Positions 26,349-35,554 of a stretch of 64,000 nucleotides of DNA are shown one piece after another. A program made the translations under genes and the position numbers. The stretch's first letter is position 1. Each line of letters starts with the position of its first letter. Source of the stretch: UBA7662 sp943369355 (GTDB lineage Bacteria; Bacteroidota; Bacteroidia; UBA7662). A model generated the notes under the pieces. It searched no databases, was not told where the DNA came from, and worked only from the letters and a program-made list of their open reading frames with translations. Where the stretch lies: assembly GCA_943369355.1 (NCBI GenBank), contig CALRMX020000009.1, positions 1-64,000 of the forward strand, read 5' to 3'.

Positions 26349-27122
26349 TTAAGCTCCTTTAAACTGTGGTGCGCGTTTCTCCACAAAAGCAGCCATGCCT
26401 TCTTTTTGGTCGTCTGTGGCGAAAAGGAGGTAGAAGTTTTTGCGCTCGAACTCCAAGCCTTCGCTCAACGAACTTTCGTAGGCTTTGAGTACCGATTCTT
26501 TGGCCAATCGGATAGCGATGGGCGACTGCAAAGCAATTTCCCGAGCCAGCTTTACGGCTTCGTCGAGGTACAGCTCCACAGGCACTACCTTGTTCACCAA
26601 ACCCAATTCATAGGCTCTTTGTGCCGAGATAAATTTGCCGGTAAGTACCATTTCCATGGCGTTTACTTTGCCAACGGTGCGCGGCAAGCGTTGTGTGCCG
26701 CCAGCACCTGGCATTACACCTATTTTGATTTCGGGTTGACCAAACATGGCTGTTTCGGAAGCAATGACCATATCACAATGCATCACCAATTCGTTTCCAC
26801 CACCTAAAGCGAAGCCCGAAACGGCAGCAATGATGGGTTTTTTGGTCTTTTTTATTTGATCCCAGGTGCTAAACTGGTCAATCTTCAACATATCGATGGC
26901 GTTTTTGCCGGCCATTTGTTTGATGTCGGCACCAGCAGCAAAGGCACGTTCGTTGCCGGTAAGCACAATTACACGTACTTCTTCGTCGGCATCGAGCATT
27001 TTGAGGGCATCGCGCAGCTCGGCCATGAGTTCCAGGTGCAAGGCGTTGAGCTCCTTGGGGCGGTTGAGCCGAATGAGGGCAATGTGTTTTTCATAGCGGG
27101 GTTCAACGATGATGTATTCCAT
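26349..27122 (-). CDS. Enoyl-CoA hydratase (crotonase family)
   Basis: The start is ATG 27122 (MEYIIVEPRYEKHIALIRLN), giving 257 aa, a normal crotonase length; the open frame upstream is not coding. Oxyanion-hole and catalytic elements are visible: AFAAGADIKQM, GFALGGGNELVMHCDM (first catalytic Glu) and FGQPEIKIGVMPGAGGTQRL (second Glu and the GGTQRL turn). Having both glutamates supports true hydratase activity on 2-enoyl-CoA in fatty-acid beta-oxidation. EtfAB are encoded about 8 kb away and would take electrons from the matching dehydrogenase. It is monocistronic and divergent from the DUF2911 gene. Confidence 0.95.
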   Translation of the reverse strand: MEYIIVEPRYEKHIALIRLNRPKELNALHLELMAELRDALKMLDADEEVRVIVLTGNERAFAAGADIKQMAGKNAIDMLKIDQFSTWDQIKKTKKPIIAAVSGFALGGGNELVMHCDMVIASETAMFGQPEIKIGVMPGAGGTQRLPRTVGKVNAMEMVLTGKFISAQRAYELGLVNKVVPVELYLDEAVKLAREIALQSPIAIRLAKESVLKAYESSLSEGLEFERKNFYLLFATDDQKEGMAAFVEKRAPQFKGA

Positions 27123-27207
27123 ACAGCGAAAATGCAGAATAAGCTCCGAAAGTGAAAGGATAACGAAGGCTTTATGCCAACAAGGCTGCACCGCTAGCTG
27201 CAAGCCG

Positions 27208-27215
27208 TATATTTG
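27208..27215 (+). promoter_or_regulatory. -7 box for the DUF2911 gene
   Basis: TATATTTG is an exact TAnnTTTG match, 23 nt before the ATG at 27239. No clear -33 TTTG is seen. Confidence 0.5.
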
Positions 27216-27238
27216 TTGGAACATCAAATCCCCTTCAG

Positions 27239-28108
27239 ATGAAAAAATTATTGATTCTAGCCTTTGTATTGGCAACTGCTTCGGCCAGCGCCCAGCTCAA
27301 TCTTCCACAGCCTTCACCCAAGGCGTCGGTCATGTATACCGTAGGTTTAACCGAAGTATCGGTAGTGTACAGCTCACCAGCCGTTGCCGGTCGCGACATT
27401 TGGGGCAAGCTGGTTCCGTACAACGAAGTATGGCGTACAGGTGCCAACAGTGCTACCGAAATCAGCTTCAGCACCGACGTGATGGTAGCTGGTCAGGCGG
27501 TTAAAGCAGGCAAATATGCCCTCTTCACCATTCCTACTGCCGACAAATGGACGGTGATTTTAAACTCCAATGCCGGTCAGTGGGGTTCTACCAACTACAA
27601 AAAAGAATTGGATGTTATTCGCTTTGAAGTGAGTCCCGAAAAGCTCACCGAAAACAAAGAACGTTTGGGCTTTTACATCAACCATGTTAGTGCCGACGAA
27701 GCCCATGTGGTGATGAAATGGGAAAAAGTAAAAATTAAGTTCCCAGTTACGGTAGACAGCAAGGCCCAGGCATTTGCAGCCATCAACAAACATTTCGATA
27801 ATACTGCAGGCGATTGGTACCCGCACGCCAATGCCGCCAATTATTTGGTAGCCAATGGCGGTAATTTGCAGGATGCCTTACGTTATGCTAATCGTGCTAC
27901 TGAATTAAATGCCAAACATTTTATGCCTTTTTGGGCTAAGGCACGCGTACACGAGGCATTAGGTCAATCAACCGAAGCTTTGGCAGCAGCTCAAGCTGCC
28001 AAAAAAGCAGGTGAAGAAAACCCAAGCAGCTGGTACGACATGACCAAAGGTGATATCGATGCCAAAATTGCTGAATGGAGCAAAGCTAAAGGCGCCAAGA
28101 AAAAATAA
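27239..28108 (+). CDS. DUF2911 secreted protein with C-terminal TPR-like segment
   Basis: This 289-aa protein has a signal peptide (MKKLLILAFVLATASASAQ). Residues ~22-180 are a DUF2911 domain: SPKASVMYTVGLTEVSVVYS, SPAVAGRDIWGKLVPYNEVW, RTGANSATEISFSTDV, AGKYALFTIP and GQWGSTNYKKELDVIRFEV. The last ~90 residues are helical with one or two TPR-like repeats (LQDALRYANRATELNAKHF, FWAKARVHEALGQSTEALAA). DUF2911 is widespread in Bacteroidota and its function is not established. A terminator follows 19-25 nt after the stop. Confidence 0.93.
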   Translation: MKKLLILAFVLATASASAQLNLPQPSPKASVMYTVGLTEVSVVYSSPAVAGRDIWGKLVPYNEVWRTGANSATEISFSTDVMVAGQAVKAGKYALFTIPTADKWTVILNSNAGQWGSTNYKKELDVIRFEVSPEKLTENKERLGFYINHVSADEAHVVMKWEKVKIKFPVTVDSKAQAFAAINKHFDNTAGDWYPHANAANYLVANGGNLQDALRYANRATELNAKHFMPFWAKARVHEALGQSTEALAAAQAAKKAGEENPSSWYDMTKGDIDAKIAEWSKAKGAKKK

Positions 28109-28126
28109 AACAACCCGTAGATATGT

Positions 28127-28157
28127 AAAAAAGGAGCGAGTAATCGCTCCTTTTTTT
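28127..28157 (+). terminator. Intrinsic terminator after the DUF2911 gene
   Basis: The stem AAAAAAGGAGCGA / TCGCTCCTTTTTT has a GTAA loop and T7. Confidence 0.92.
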
Positions 28158-28323
28158 GTTTGTGCCAAGTGCATCAGGTGATCTTGGCTTTCGAATTTGA
28201 AAAAATCATAGTATGTAAACGATTATTGATTGAATCGCACTTAAATCAGCAGGATTTGCTTTTTTTTTTAAAGAGTTCGGCTATATTGCAATACAAGAGA
28301 ATTTATTTTATGTACCTGGCTCG

Positions 28324-28331
28324 TATTTTTG
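28324..28331 (+). promoter_or_regulatory. Candidate -7 box upstream of the T9SS protein gene
   Basis: TATTTTTG matches TAnnTTTG in the AT-rich 245-nt spacer between 28158 and 28402. Only a partial TTTA sits near the -33 position. The rest of this spacer shows nothing else I can support. Confidence 0.4.
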
Positions 28332-28402
28332 AAAATCGAGTTTATGCCCTGTACGCATCGATTTCTCGTTCAATCCTTGATTATTGGACTTATTCTTAAA
28401 GT

Positions 28403-29905
28403 ATGAGCGTGCGTATTATTAGTCTTGTTTTCTGTATCCTTTTGCCGGAGCTTTTAATAGCTCAGGTGGTGAAGGAATTGTACCAAAACCATGCAGCTGT
28501 GGATATAAACTGGTTTGTGAGTGCCGATAAACTGAACGACAGTAGTTATTTGGTACAAGAATATCGCGCTAAACAGTTGATGGTTGGCTTCGATCAAAAC
28601 AGCCGACTATTGAAATTCAACAAACTTTGGGAGCAGGAAGATTCTTTGGTAGCCGAAAACCGAAATATGAGTCTGCTCAAACACAAAAATGGGGTGGTGT
28701 ATTGGGGAGGTTACCGCGAAATTCAGGGTGTTCGTACGGCAGAAGTGATTTTGCTCGACGACCAATTGAACGTAATCGATACGCTTACCTTTGATAGTTT
28801 ACCCAATTTGATTTTGATCAAATTCCGAGAAATTCCCAACGGCATCGGTCTATTGGCCATCGACCGAATTACGCTGCACAGCTATTTGATAGAAATACGC
28901 CAGAACGGTCAATCGGTACAGCTGAAAGCTTTCCGTCAAGGCAATCGGCAAATTGCTTTAGTAGGGGATTTTCTCTATCTACCAGCAAAAAATAAGTATG
29001 TGGTAGTTGGCAGTGTATTACGCGCCGATACCCTGAAGGTAGGCTCCGACCAAATTATGCAACTGGGGTTATTCGATACAAATCTGGAGGCCGATACCCT
29101 TCGGTTTATTTCGTTTTACCCTACGCAAGGAGCCCCTTTGCAGCGGGCCGTGATTGTTCAACAGCAAGCGGCTCAATTGCAATTGGTAAGCGATTCCACC
29201 TTTTTGGTATTTGGTCCGGGCCGCGACTTGCGTTCAATAATGATGAACTTTGAATTAGCCTTGCAAATAAGTGTATCGTATTGGCAAGCAAATCTCACCC
29301 CATTGAACCATTTTATGACGGGTTTGTCGGATACGATGGATGTTTTGAGTGGCGAAGGTTATGGCAAAGATTTTCAAGGCAATCATTGGCTTGGCTACAT
29401 CTCTGCAACTTACGAGTTTACAACTGCTACCTTATTGTCGTCGCAAGTAGGCTTACTCAAGATGAACAACTCCGGTGCAAAGCTTTCAGAAGGCTCGGTT
29501 TTTCGTCCAAATCAGCCTATTGTCCCAGTACGCATACAGGCCTTCGACGATTCTCTTTTGCTCATAAGCGGTTATTATTACACCCCGAATTCATCGGGCA
29601 CCTTACTCGGCCCAGATGGCTATTTTCTGGTCTTGAATCCCTTTCGAACGACTAATTCCAGTGTATTTGAATCGACGACTCGTATACACGCAAAGGTTTA
29701 CCCCAATCCGGCCACCACAGAAGTATATGTAGCGCTGGGCGAAGATGAGTTGGATGAATGGGTATTGAGTTCACTCAATGGCCAAAAGTTGAAGCAGAGC
29801 CGAAGCACCACGATAGACGTGGCCGATTTGCCAGCGGGTATTTACTTCTACCAGTTACAAACGAAAAGCGGAAAACGCGCGAACGGCAAAATTGTAGTTC
29901 AGTAA
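28403..29905 (+). CDS. Secreted protein with T9SS C-terminal sorting domain
   Basis: This 500-aa protein has a signal peptide (MSVRIISLVFCILLPELLIAQ). A central ~390-residue region of repeated beta-strands has many D-x-L-N/D-T/V turns, possibly propeller-like blades. It ends in a type IX sorting domain from about residue 430 (VYPNPATTEVYVALGEDE ... GIYFYQLQTKSGKRANGK) with a final KIVVQ. The N-terminal part has no family I recognise. It is transcribed alone. Confidence 0.88.
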   Translation: MSVRIISLVFCILLPELLIAQVVKELYQNHAAVDINWFVSADKLNDSSYLVQEYRAKQLMVGFDQNSRLLKFNKLWEQEDSLVAENRNMSLLKHKNGVVYWGGYREIQGVRTAEVILLDDQLNVIDTLTFDSLPNLILIKFREIPNGIGLLAIDRITLHSYLIEIRQNGQSVQLKAFRQGNRQIALVGDFLYLPAKNKYVVVGSVLRADTLKVGSDQIMQLGLFDTNLEADTLRFISFYPTQGAPLQRAVIVQQQAAQLQLVSDSTFLVFGPGRDLRSIMMNFELALQISVSYWQANLTPLNHFMTGLSDTMDVLSGEGYGKDFQGNHWLGYISATYEFTTATLLSSQVGLLKMNNSGAKLSEGSVFRPNQPIVPVRIQAFDDSLLLISGYYYTPNSSGTLLGPDGYFLVLNPFRTTNSSVFESTTRIHAKVYPNPATTEVYVALGEDELDEWVLSSLNGQKLKQSRSTTIDVADLPAGIYFYQLQTKSGKRANGKIVVQ

Positions 29906-30111
29906 GGTACGTTCTGGAATTTCCGGTAGTCGACTCGTACATGGGCTCATTGCGTTAGGTACCGGTCATTTTGTATGGAACAAAATAGGGAATAAAGCTA
30001 AACGGTATAAAGTTTAACAAGTTTACAACCGATAAAAGCGACTAGTTTCTCGAGCTCAAGGCCTAAAAATGAAGGTTGGCTTCGCTATCTTACAGCCTCT
30101 TTTGTTTTTAG

Positions 30112-32658
30112 ATGAAACGATTTTTTTGTCGCTTTTTTTATCTCACGCTTGTTTTTGGAATAGCATTCTCTTTCCAACTGCTTGCCCAACCCAATTATGG
30201 GCCCGTACGTAATTTGAGTTCGGGCGAGATGCTCGAGGAGGTGCGTAAGTTGCAGCGCACCGGAAGAGTATTGTACATTGCCGCCCACCCCGACGATGAA
30301 AATACCCGCATGTTGGCCTGGTTGGCTGGCGATCGTAAGTACGAAACAGCCTATTTAAGTTTAACTCGTGGTGATGGTGGACAAAACCTTATCGGCGCCG
30401 AAGTACGCGAAGGCCTCGGGCTCATTCGTACGCAGGAGCTCCTTGCCGCCCGGCGGGTAGATGGCGCGAGGCAGTATTTCACGCGCGCGAACGATTTTGG
30501 CTACAGCAAAACACCCGAAGAAACTTTTACCAAATGGCAGCGCGACTCGCTTTTGGCCGATGTGGTTTGGGTTATCCGTTTTTTTCGCCCCGATCTTATC
30601 ATTACCCGCTTTAATCCAACGCCGTCGCCTACCCACGGTCACCATACCGCCTCGGCCCAGCTGGCCGTAGAAGCCTATGCCGCCGCTGCCGATCCCCAAC
30701 GATTTCCCGAACAGCTGAAGTGGGTGAAGCCGCATCAGGTGAAACGGGTTTATTGGAATACCAGCTGGTTTTTCTTTGGCAGGGAAGATTTCGATAAAAC
30801 AGGCTTTTTACCCCTCGAGGTAGGCAGTTACAATGCCGTTTTGGGCACCGGTTACGGCGAAATTGCTGCCGAAAGCCGCTCCATGCACAAAAGTCAAGGC
30901 TTTGGCTCAGCTCGCCAGCGGGGACGCGAAACCGAATACTTTAAGCTACTGGCGGGCGATAGTACCGCGAACATGTTCGACGGCATCACCGACGACTGGA
31001 GCCGACTGAAAGGAACTGCCGCCTTACAAGCTGCCCTGCAAGCCGCCGAAAAGGCCTACAGTATCGATAAGCCCGAAGCCATGCTACCGGAGTTGCTGAA
31101 TGCCCGAACTGCGCTAATGCAGCTGCCGCGAACCGTGGAGGTAACCGATGCATTAAGCCGACTTGAACGACTTTTGGGAGAATTGGCAGGTATCTGGAGC
31201 GCGTTTACTGCCGATAAATTCAGCTATACCCATGGCGATACAGCACAACTCCGATTGAATTGGGTTAAACGAGCACCCGTACAGGTAGAGTTGCTCAAAG
31301 TGGAGGTGAAGGCCTTACGTTTTGAAGGCGCTGATCAGCTGCCTTACCGCTACGAAACGGTTCACTACGCAGAGGAACGTAGCTCGGCGAATCTCCACGA
31401 AAGCAAAAGTTGGAACACCCGAATTGTGGTGGATAAACAATTGCCGCTAAGTGCACCATTTTGGCTGAGAGGAAAACTAGATGCCGGCTTTTTCGACTTG
31501 CCCGATGCGCGTTGGGTGGGGCATACCGAAAATCCTGCTAGTTGGATACTCGAAACCGAATGGCGCATTGAAGCTGGTAAACAACGCCAAACCATTAGCT
31601 TGCGGCAGCCGGTGTATTACCGCTGGACCGACCCAGCCGAAGGCGAGCGATACCGCCCCGTGGAGGTTTTGGCAGCGGCCGACTTGCAGTTTGATCAGGC
31701 ACATTATTTTAGTCTCGGTTACCGGGAGGTGCTTGCCGAGCTGACCATTAGTCCACGAATAGCGGTGACAGGCCGCCTGCAGTTGCAGCTACCCGAAGGT
31801 TGGCTGGCACAAACGGCCGACACGCTGCTGCAGTTGAAGGCTGGACAAGAATTACGTTTTCAGATCCGGCTCCGACCAGGAAAAAATGCGAGTAGTGGCC
31901 GGCTTGCGGCACATTTGCTAGTTGGTAGCGATACCTTGAAGTACGGTTTGCAGCGTATTAACTACCTGCACTTGCCCCAACAGGTGCTTTTACCTGCGGC
32001 TGAAGTACCGCTACAGTTGTTCGATATCAAAACGAGCGCGCGGAAAATTGGCTACATCGAAGGGGCTGGCGATGCCGGAAAAAGTGCTTTGGTGCAGTTG
32101 GGTTACAGCGTTGACGAACTGGATCCAGCTAAATTGAGTGCAACGCTGCTCGCCAACTACCAAACCATTGTTTTGGGTGTTCGTGCCTACAATACCGTAC
32201 AAGAATTGGCGAACAAACAGGCCATTTTGCATCAGTGGGTAGCCGCCGGAGGCACCTTGGTGGTACAATACAACACCAGCCAGTCGTTGCTTACGCCCAA
32301 GTTGGCTCCGTACAACCTCAAACTCGGGCGCGACCGCATCACCGATGAAGCTTCTCCAGTGGAGCTGTTGGCCAGCAAGCATCGGGTATTGAACCACCCT
32401 AACCCCATAACCAAGGCCGATTTTGAAGGTTGGGTTCAGGAACGTGGGCTCTATTTCCCAAGCAGTTGGGATAGCAGCTTTGTGCCCATCTTGCGCATGA
32501 ACGATCCCGGCGAGAAGCCTACCGACGGTGCTCTCCTGGTGGCAGCCTACGAGAAGGGCTGTTTTGTGTATACCGGCCTCAGCTTTTTCAGGCAATTGCC
32601 AGCAGGGGTTCCAGGCGCTTGGCGATTGTGGGTGAATTTAATGGAGGCTCAATTTTAA
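30112..32658 (+). CDS. Large PIG-L/LmbE-family deacetylase with C-terminal beta and GATase-like domains
   Basis: This 848-aa protein has a signal peptide (MKRFFCRFFYLTLVFGIAFS) and acts outside the cytosol. The PIG-L zinc deacetylase domain occupies about 45-290. It has the metal motif AAHPDDE at 57-63 and HGHH at 175-178 after DLIITRFNPTPSPT. The family removes N-acetyl groups from sugars such as GlcNAc conjugates. A long beta-rich middle follows, and residues ~640-840 look like a flavodoxin/class-I-amidotransferase fold (KIGYIEGAGDAGKSALVQLG, TIVLGVRAYNT). A 46-aa membrane peptide gene and an SSS symporter follow with 3-nt spacing and an ATGA overlap. Inference: the exported enzyme deacetylates a sugar whose product is taken up by the symporter. 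Confidence 0.93.
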   Translation: MKRFFCRFFYLTLVFGIAFSFQLLAQPNYGPVRNLSSGEMLEEVRKLQRTGRVLYIAAHPDDENTRMLAWLAGDRKYETAYLSLTRGDGGQNLIGAEVREGLGLIRTQELLAARRVDGARQYFTRANDFGYSKTPEETFTKWQRDSLLADVVWVIRFFRPDLIITRFNPTPSPTHGHHTASAQLAVEAYAAAADPQRFPEQLKWVKPHQVKRVYWNTSWFFFGREDFDKTGFLPLEVGSYNAVLGTGYGEIAAESRSMHKSQGFGSARQRGRETEYFKLLAGDSTANMFDGITDDWSRLKGTAALQAALQAAEKAYSIDKPEAMLPELLNARTALMQLPRTVEVTDALSRLERLLGELAGIWSAFTADKFSYTHGDTAQLRLNWVKRAPVQVELLKVEVKALRFEGADQLPYRYETVHYAEERSSANLHESKSWNTRIVVDKQLPLSAPFWLRGKLDAGFFDLPDARWVGHTENPASWILETEWRIEAGKQRQTISLRQPVYYRWTDPAEGERYRPVEVLAAADLQFDQAHYFSLGYREVLAELTISPRIAVTGRLQLQLPEGWLAQTADTLLQLKAGQELRFQIRLRPGKNASSGRLAAHLLVGSDTLKYGLQRINYLHLPQQVLLPAAEVPLQLFDIKTSARKIGYIEGAGDAGKSALVQLGYSVDELDPAKLSATLLANYQTIVLGVRAYNTVQELANKQAILHQWVAAGGTLVVQYNTSQSLLTPKLAPYNLKLGRDRITDEASPVELLASKHRVLNHPNPITKADFEGWVQERGLYFPSSWDSSFVPILRMNDPGEKPTDGALLVAAYEKGCFVYTGLSFFRQLPAGVPGAWRLWVNLMEAQF

Positions 32659-32661
32659 GCC

Positions 32662-32802
32662 ATGGAAAAGCGGCAAGACGAAGAATCGCTCGAAGGGATG
32701 CCCGCTTTTGTTAAAAGCTGGCGTCAGGTGTACTGGGCCTTATTCATCTTTTTGGTGGTGCTAATCGCCTTGTTTAGCTGGTTTACGGAGGCTTGGTCAT
32801 GA
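32662..32802 (+). CDS. 46-aa single-span membrane peptide coupled to the symporter gene
   Basis: ATG 32662 opens three bases after the deacetylase stop and reads MEKRQDEESLEGMPAFVKSW, then a hydrophobic segment (YWALFIFLVVLIALFSWF) and TEAWS before TGA at 32800-32802. The stop overlaps the symporter ATG (ATGA). Charge pattern, one transmembrane span and tight coupling on both sides argue for a real gene. Small membrane subunits beside SSS transporters are known (for example DUF485-type YjcH next to ActP), but I cannot place this one in such a family. Its likely role is assembly or stabilisation of the transporter. Confidence 0.75.
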   Translation: MEKRQDEESLEGMPAFVKSWRQVYWALFIFLVVLIALFSWFTEAWS

Positions 32803-34490
32803 GTACGCTCGATTGGTTGGTGCTCGTGCTCACCCAGTTGTTGATTGTGGTGTATGGCGTTTGGAAAAGCAAACAACAACAAGGCATCGACGCATATTTG
32901 CGCAGCCGTAGCATGAACTGGTTTACGATAGGGTTGAGCATTATGGCCACGCAGGCTAGCGCCATTACATTTTTGTCGGCACCGGGTTTGGCCTATAACG
33001 AAGGGATGCGTTTTGTGCAGTTCTACTTTGGTTTGCCTATCGCCATGATCATTCTGAGCATTGCGGCGGTACCCATGTACTATCGTTTGAACGTATATAC
33101 TGCCTACGAATTTTTGGAGCAGCGTTTCGACCTGCGCACGCGTAGTTTGGCGGCTTTGCTTTTTCTTACACAGCGTGGACTAGCAGCTGGCTTCACCATT
33201 TTTGCCCCTTCGCTCATCTTGAGCTCCTTGCTTGGCTGGAATATTTACTGGACCAATTTAGTGGTGGGCTTAATCGTGATTTTGTACACGGTTACCGGAG
33301 GCACCGAAGCAGTAGCCAGAACACAAAAGACCCAGATGGCGATTATTTTGGGAGGAATGGCCATTGCAGGTTATTTGGTGGTGGCCATGTTGCCCGAGCA
33401 GGTAGGCTTTAATGAGGCCATGCACTTGGCGGGGAAAATGGGGCGGCTGGAGGCCATCGATTTTACTTTCGACCTCAACGACCGTTATACCATCTGGAGT
33501 GGACTTATAGGCGGCACATTTTTAATGCTGTCGTACTTCGGCACCGACCAAAGTCAGGTAGCGCGTTATCTAGGGGGGCAAACCATTGCGCAGAGTCGGA
33601 TGGGGCTAATTTTCAATGGGTTGGTGAAAATTCCCATGCAGTTCGCCATTTTGTTTGTGGGTGCCATGGTGTTTGTGTTTTATCTCTTCGCTCAACCTCC
33701 CGTATTTTTTAATGAGGTGGTGCTCAACCAGGCCCGCCAAGGCATTTACGCCGATAGTTTGGCCGTAACCGAACGAGCGTTTAATGAATTGCATGCAGTG
33801 CGTAAAGATGCAGCCTTGCAATTAGCGGCTGCTGCCAAAAGTAAGGATGAGGTTGCGGTACGCAGGGCACAAGCAGAAATGTTGCGCTTGCAACAAAATA
33901 TGGATGTGCGCATTGAGGAGGCCAAGGGTTGGATACGAAAAACCAATGCCGATGCCGATACCAACGATACCAATTACATCTTCCTTCGTTACGTTTTCGA
34001 TTATTTGCCGGCAGGGCTCATTGGCTTGATTATTTCGGTAATATTTTCAGCATCTATGTCAAGCACCAGCAGTGAGCTACAAGCGTTAGCCGGCACCACC
34101 GTGGTAGATATTTACCGCCGTATGGTAAAAACCGATGCCGACGAAGTGCATTACGTAAAAGTATCGCGATGGAGTACGCTGTTGTGGGGACTTTATGCCA
34201 TCGCATTTGCCATGTTTGCCAACCGTTTGGGTACCTTAATCGAGGCAGTAAACATTTTGGGGTCGTTGGTATACGGCACCATACTCGGCATTTTTGTGGT
34301 GGCCTTTTTCGTAAAATCGGTAGGGGCTAAAGCGGTTTTTGTGAGTGCCATCGTCGCTGAGGTCATCATTTTGCTGCTTTTTAAGTATTCCGATGTTCCG
34401 TTTTTATGGTACAACGTAATCGGCTGTTTGGCGGTGGTAGGCTTTGGTTTGGTTATCCAATCCTTGTTTATTCGCAAACAAGCGGCCTAA
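32799..34490 (+). CDS. Sodium:solute symporter (SSS family)
   Basis: This 563-aa inner-membrane protein, starting at ATG 32799, has about 13 hydrophobic segments. SSS features include WFTIGLSIMATQASAITFLS at TM1-2, TVTGGTEAVARTQKTQ, SYFGTDQSQVARYLGG (the characteristic GTDQ-x-x-V-x-R-Y motif) and IFSASMSSTSSELQALAGT. Between helices, residues ~304-393 form a long Ala/Glu/Arg-rich hydrophilic insertion that looks helical or coiled-coil. The 46-aa peptide overlaps its start by 4 nt. It probably imports a sugar or organic anion with Na+; the deacetylase partner suggests an amino-sugar-type substrate, but that is inference. Confidence 0.94.
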   Translation: MSTLDWLVLVLTQLLIVVYGVWKSKQQQGIDAYLRSRSMNWFTIGLSIMATQASAITFLSAPGLAYNEGMRFVQFYFGLPIAMIILSIAAVPMYYRLNVYTAYEFLEQRFDLRTRSLAALLFLTQRGLAAGFTIFAPSLILSSLLGWNIYWTNLVVGLIVILYTVTGGTEAVARTQKTQMAIILGGMAIAGYLVVAMLPEQVGFNEAMHLAGKMGRLEAIDFTFDLNDRYTIWSGLIGGTFLMLSYFGTDQSQVARYLGGQTIAQSRMGLIFNGLVKIPMQFAILFVGAMVFVFYLFAQPPVFFNEVVLNQARQGIYADSLAVTERAFNELHAVRKDAALQLAAAAKSKDEVAVRRAQAEMLRLQQNMDVRIEEAKGWIRKTNADADTNDTNYIFLRYVFDYLPAGLIGLIISVIFSASMSSTSSELQALAGTTVVDIYRRMVKTDADEVHYVKVSRWSTLLWGLYAIAFAMFANRLGTLIEAVNILGSLVYGTILGIFVVAFFVKSVGAKAVFVSAIVAEVIILLLFKYSDVPFLWYNVIGCLAVVGFGLVIQSLFIRKQAA

Positions 34491-34507
34491 CGTTTCCCTA
34501 TTTTACG

Positions 34508-35554
34508 CTAAAAGAAGCGGCAACCTGGGATTTCGGTGATCAAATCAGGCCCAAAGGCTGTGGCGGGCGTGTGGTAGCCGGGTTTAGGCGGATTTTCAAC
34601 ACATTTTTGGGTGATATGTAAAGCAGCAAGGGCTGTGAGCCAATACGACTCCGGGCCTTCGAATCGCAATTCCATATGGCGACCGTCGGGTGCGCTAAGT
34701 TTCCCCCATACCAACGAACGTCCATTCTGGTTTTGCTCGGCAGTAGGACCAAATACCTCCCGGTCGATTTTGTCTTGCGCCCAATTTTTGAAAAATGAAC
34801 TCCTTAAAATAGGATTCAACAATGCTTGACCTTTGAGCAAGTGGAAGTACTTTTTGGGTGCGGCCGAATACACTACAGTATCGCGTATGGTGGTTCCTAC
34901 CGCTGCAGTGCTTACATCGCCCCAAGGGATAGAAATGCAGAACCGTTTTTTGATACCAAAATCGATGATTTTCCCATGTTTTGCCAAGGACACCTTTACC
35001 AGTTTGCCATCTCGACGTTCCATGCCGCCATGGCCCAGATTGGTTAGCATGGTGGTGAGGGTACCGTGCGATATTCCTCCGCCCAAGTTCATAAAGGCTA
35101 GCTCTAAACTTCGACCATCTTCGAATCGATCGGCGAGTTTTTTGGCAAGGCAGTCGGTAGGTACCACATCAAATCCGACTCCAGGGAGCATGCATATTCC
35201 CGCTGCCACTGCATATTCGTGTTGCATACGTATTTTCTCGAATTGAGCAATTTCACCGGTAATGTCCAGGTAATGAGTAGCGGTACGCAAGCAGCCCGCG
35301 ATGAGTTGGGGAGCTGTTCGCGGAAACGGACCAGCACAATTCAGTAAAACTTCGTGTTTGTCTAAGGCAGCCTGTAGTTTGTCGATTTCATCTACCCCAA
35401 AAACCACATACGGAAAGCCCGACACTTTCGCTAAATCTTGAATTGCCTTTGCAGACCTGCCCGCCAAGGTAATGTTGATCCCTTGTTCAAGCGCTGCTTT
35501 TACCACCAAACGGCCGGTGTAGCCATTCGCTCCATAAACCAGTATTTTGCTCAT
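34508..35554 (-). CDS. Saccharopine dehydrogenase-like NAD(P)-binding reductase
   Basis: This 348-aa protein has an N-terminal Rossmann fold (MSKILVYGANGYTGRLVVKA with GANGYTG) and the family pattern LLNCAGPFPRTAPQLIAGCL, YLDITGE and LPGVGFDVVPTDCLA. It belongs to the saccharopine-dehydrogenase/trans-acting enoyl-reductase superfamily, whose members reduce various acyl or amino-acid derivatives. The substrate is unknown. Its start overlaps the stop of the alpha/beta hydrolase gene by ATGA, so the two are co-translated and may act on the same metabolite. Confidence 0.9.
   Translation of the reverse strand: MSKILVYGANGYTGRLVVKAALEQGINITLAGRSAKAIQDLAKVSGFPYVVFGVDEIDKLQAALDKHEVLLNCAGPFPRTAPQLIAGCLRTATHYLDITGEIAQFEKIRMQHEYAVAAGICMLPGVGFDVVPTDCLAKKLADRFEDGRSLELAFMNLGGGISHGTLTTMLTNLGHGGMERRDGKLVKVSLAKHGKIIDFGIKKRFCISIPWGDVSTAAVGTTIRDTVVYSAAPKKYFHLLKGQALLNPILRSSFFKNWAQDKIDREVFGPTAEQNQNGRSLVWGKLSAPDGRHMELRFEGPESYWLTALAALHITQKCVENPPKPGYHTPATAFGPDLITEIPGCRFF

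Noticed and set aside
28160..28399. 79-codon open frame between the DUF2911 and T9SS genes
   Set aside because: It starts at a TTG inside the terminator tail, has no domain and unusual composition, and its region carries a promoter for the next gene; probably non-coding.
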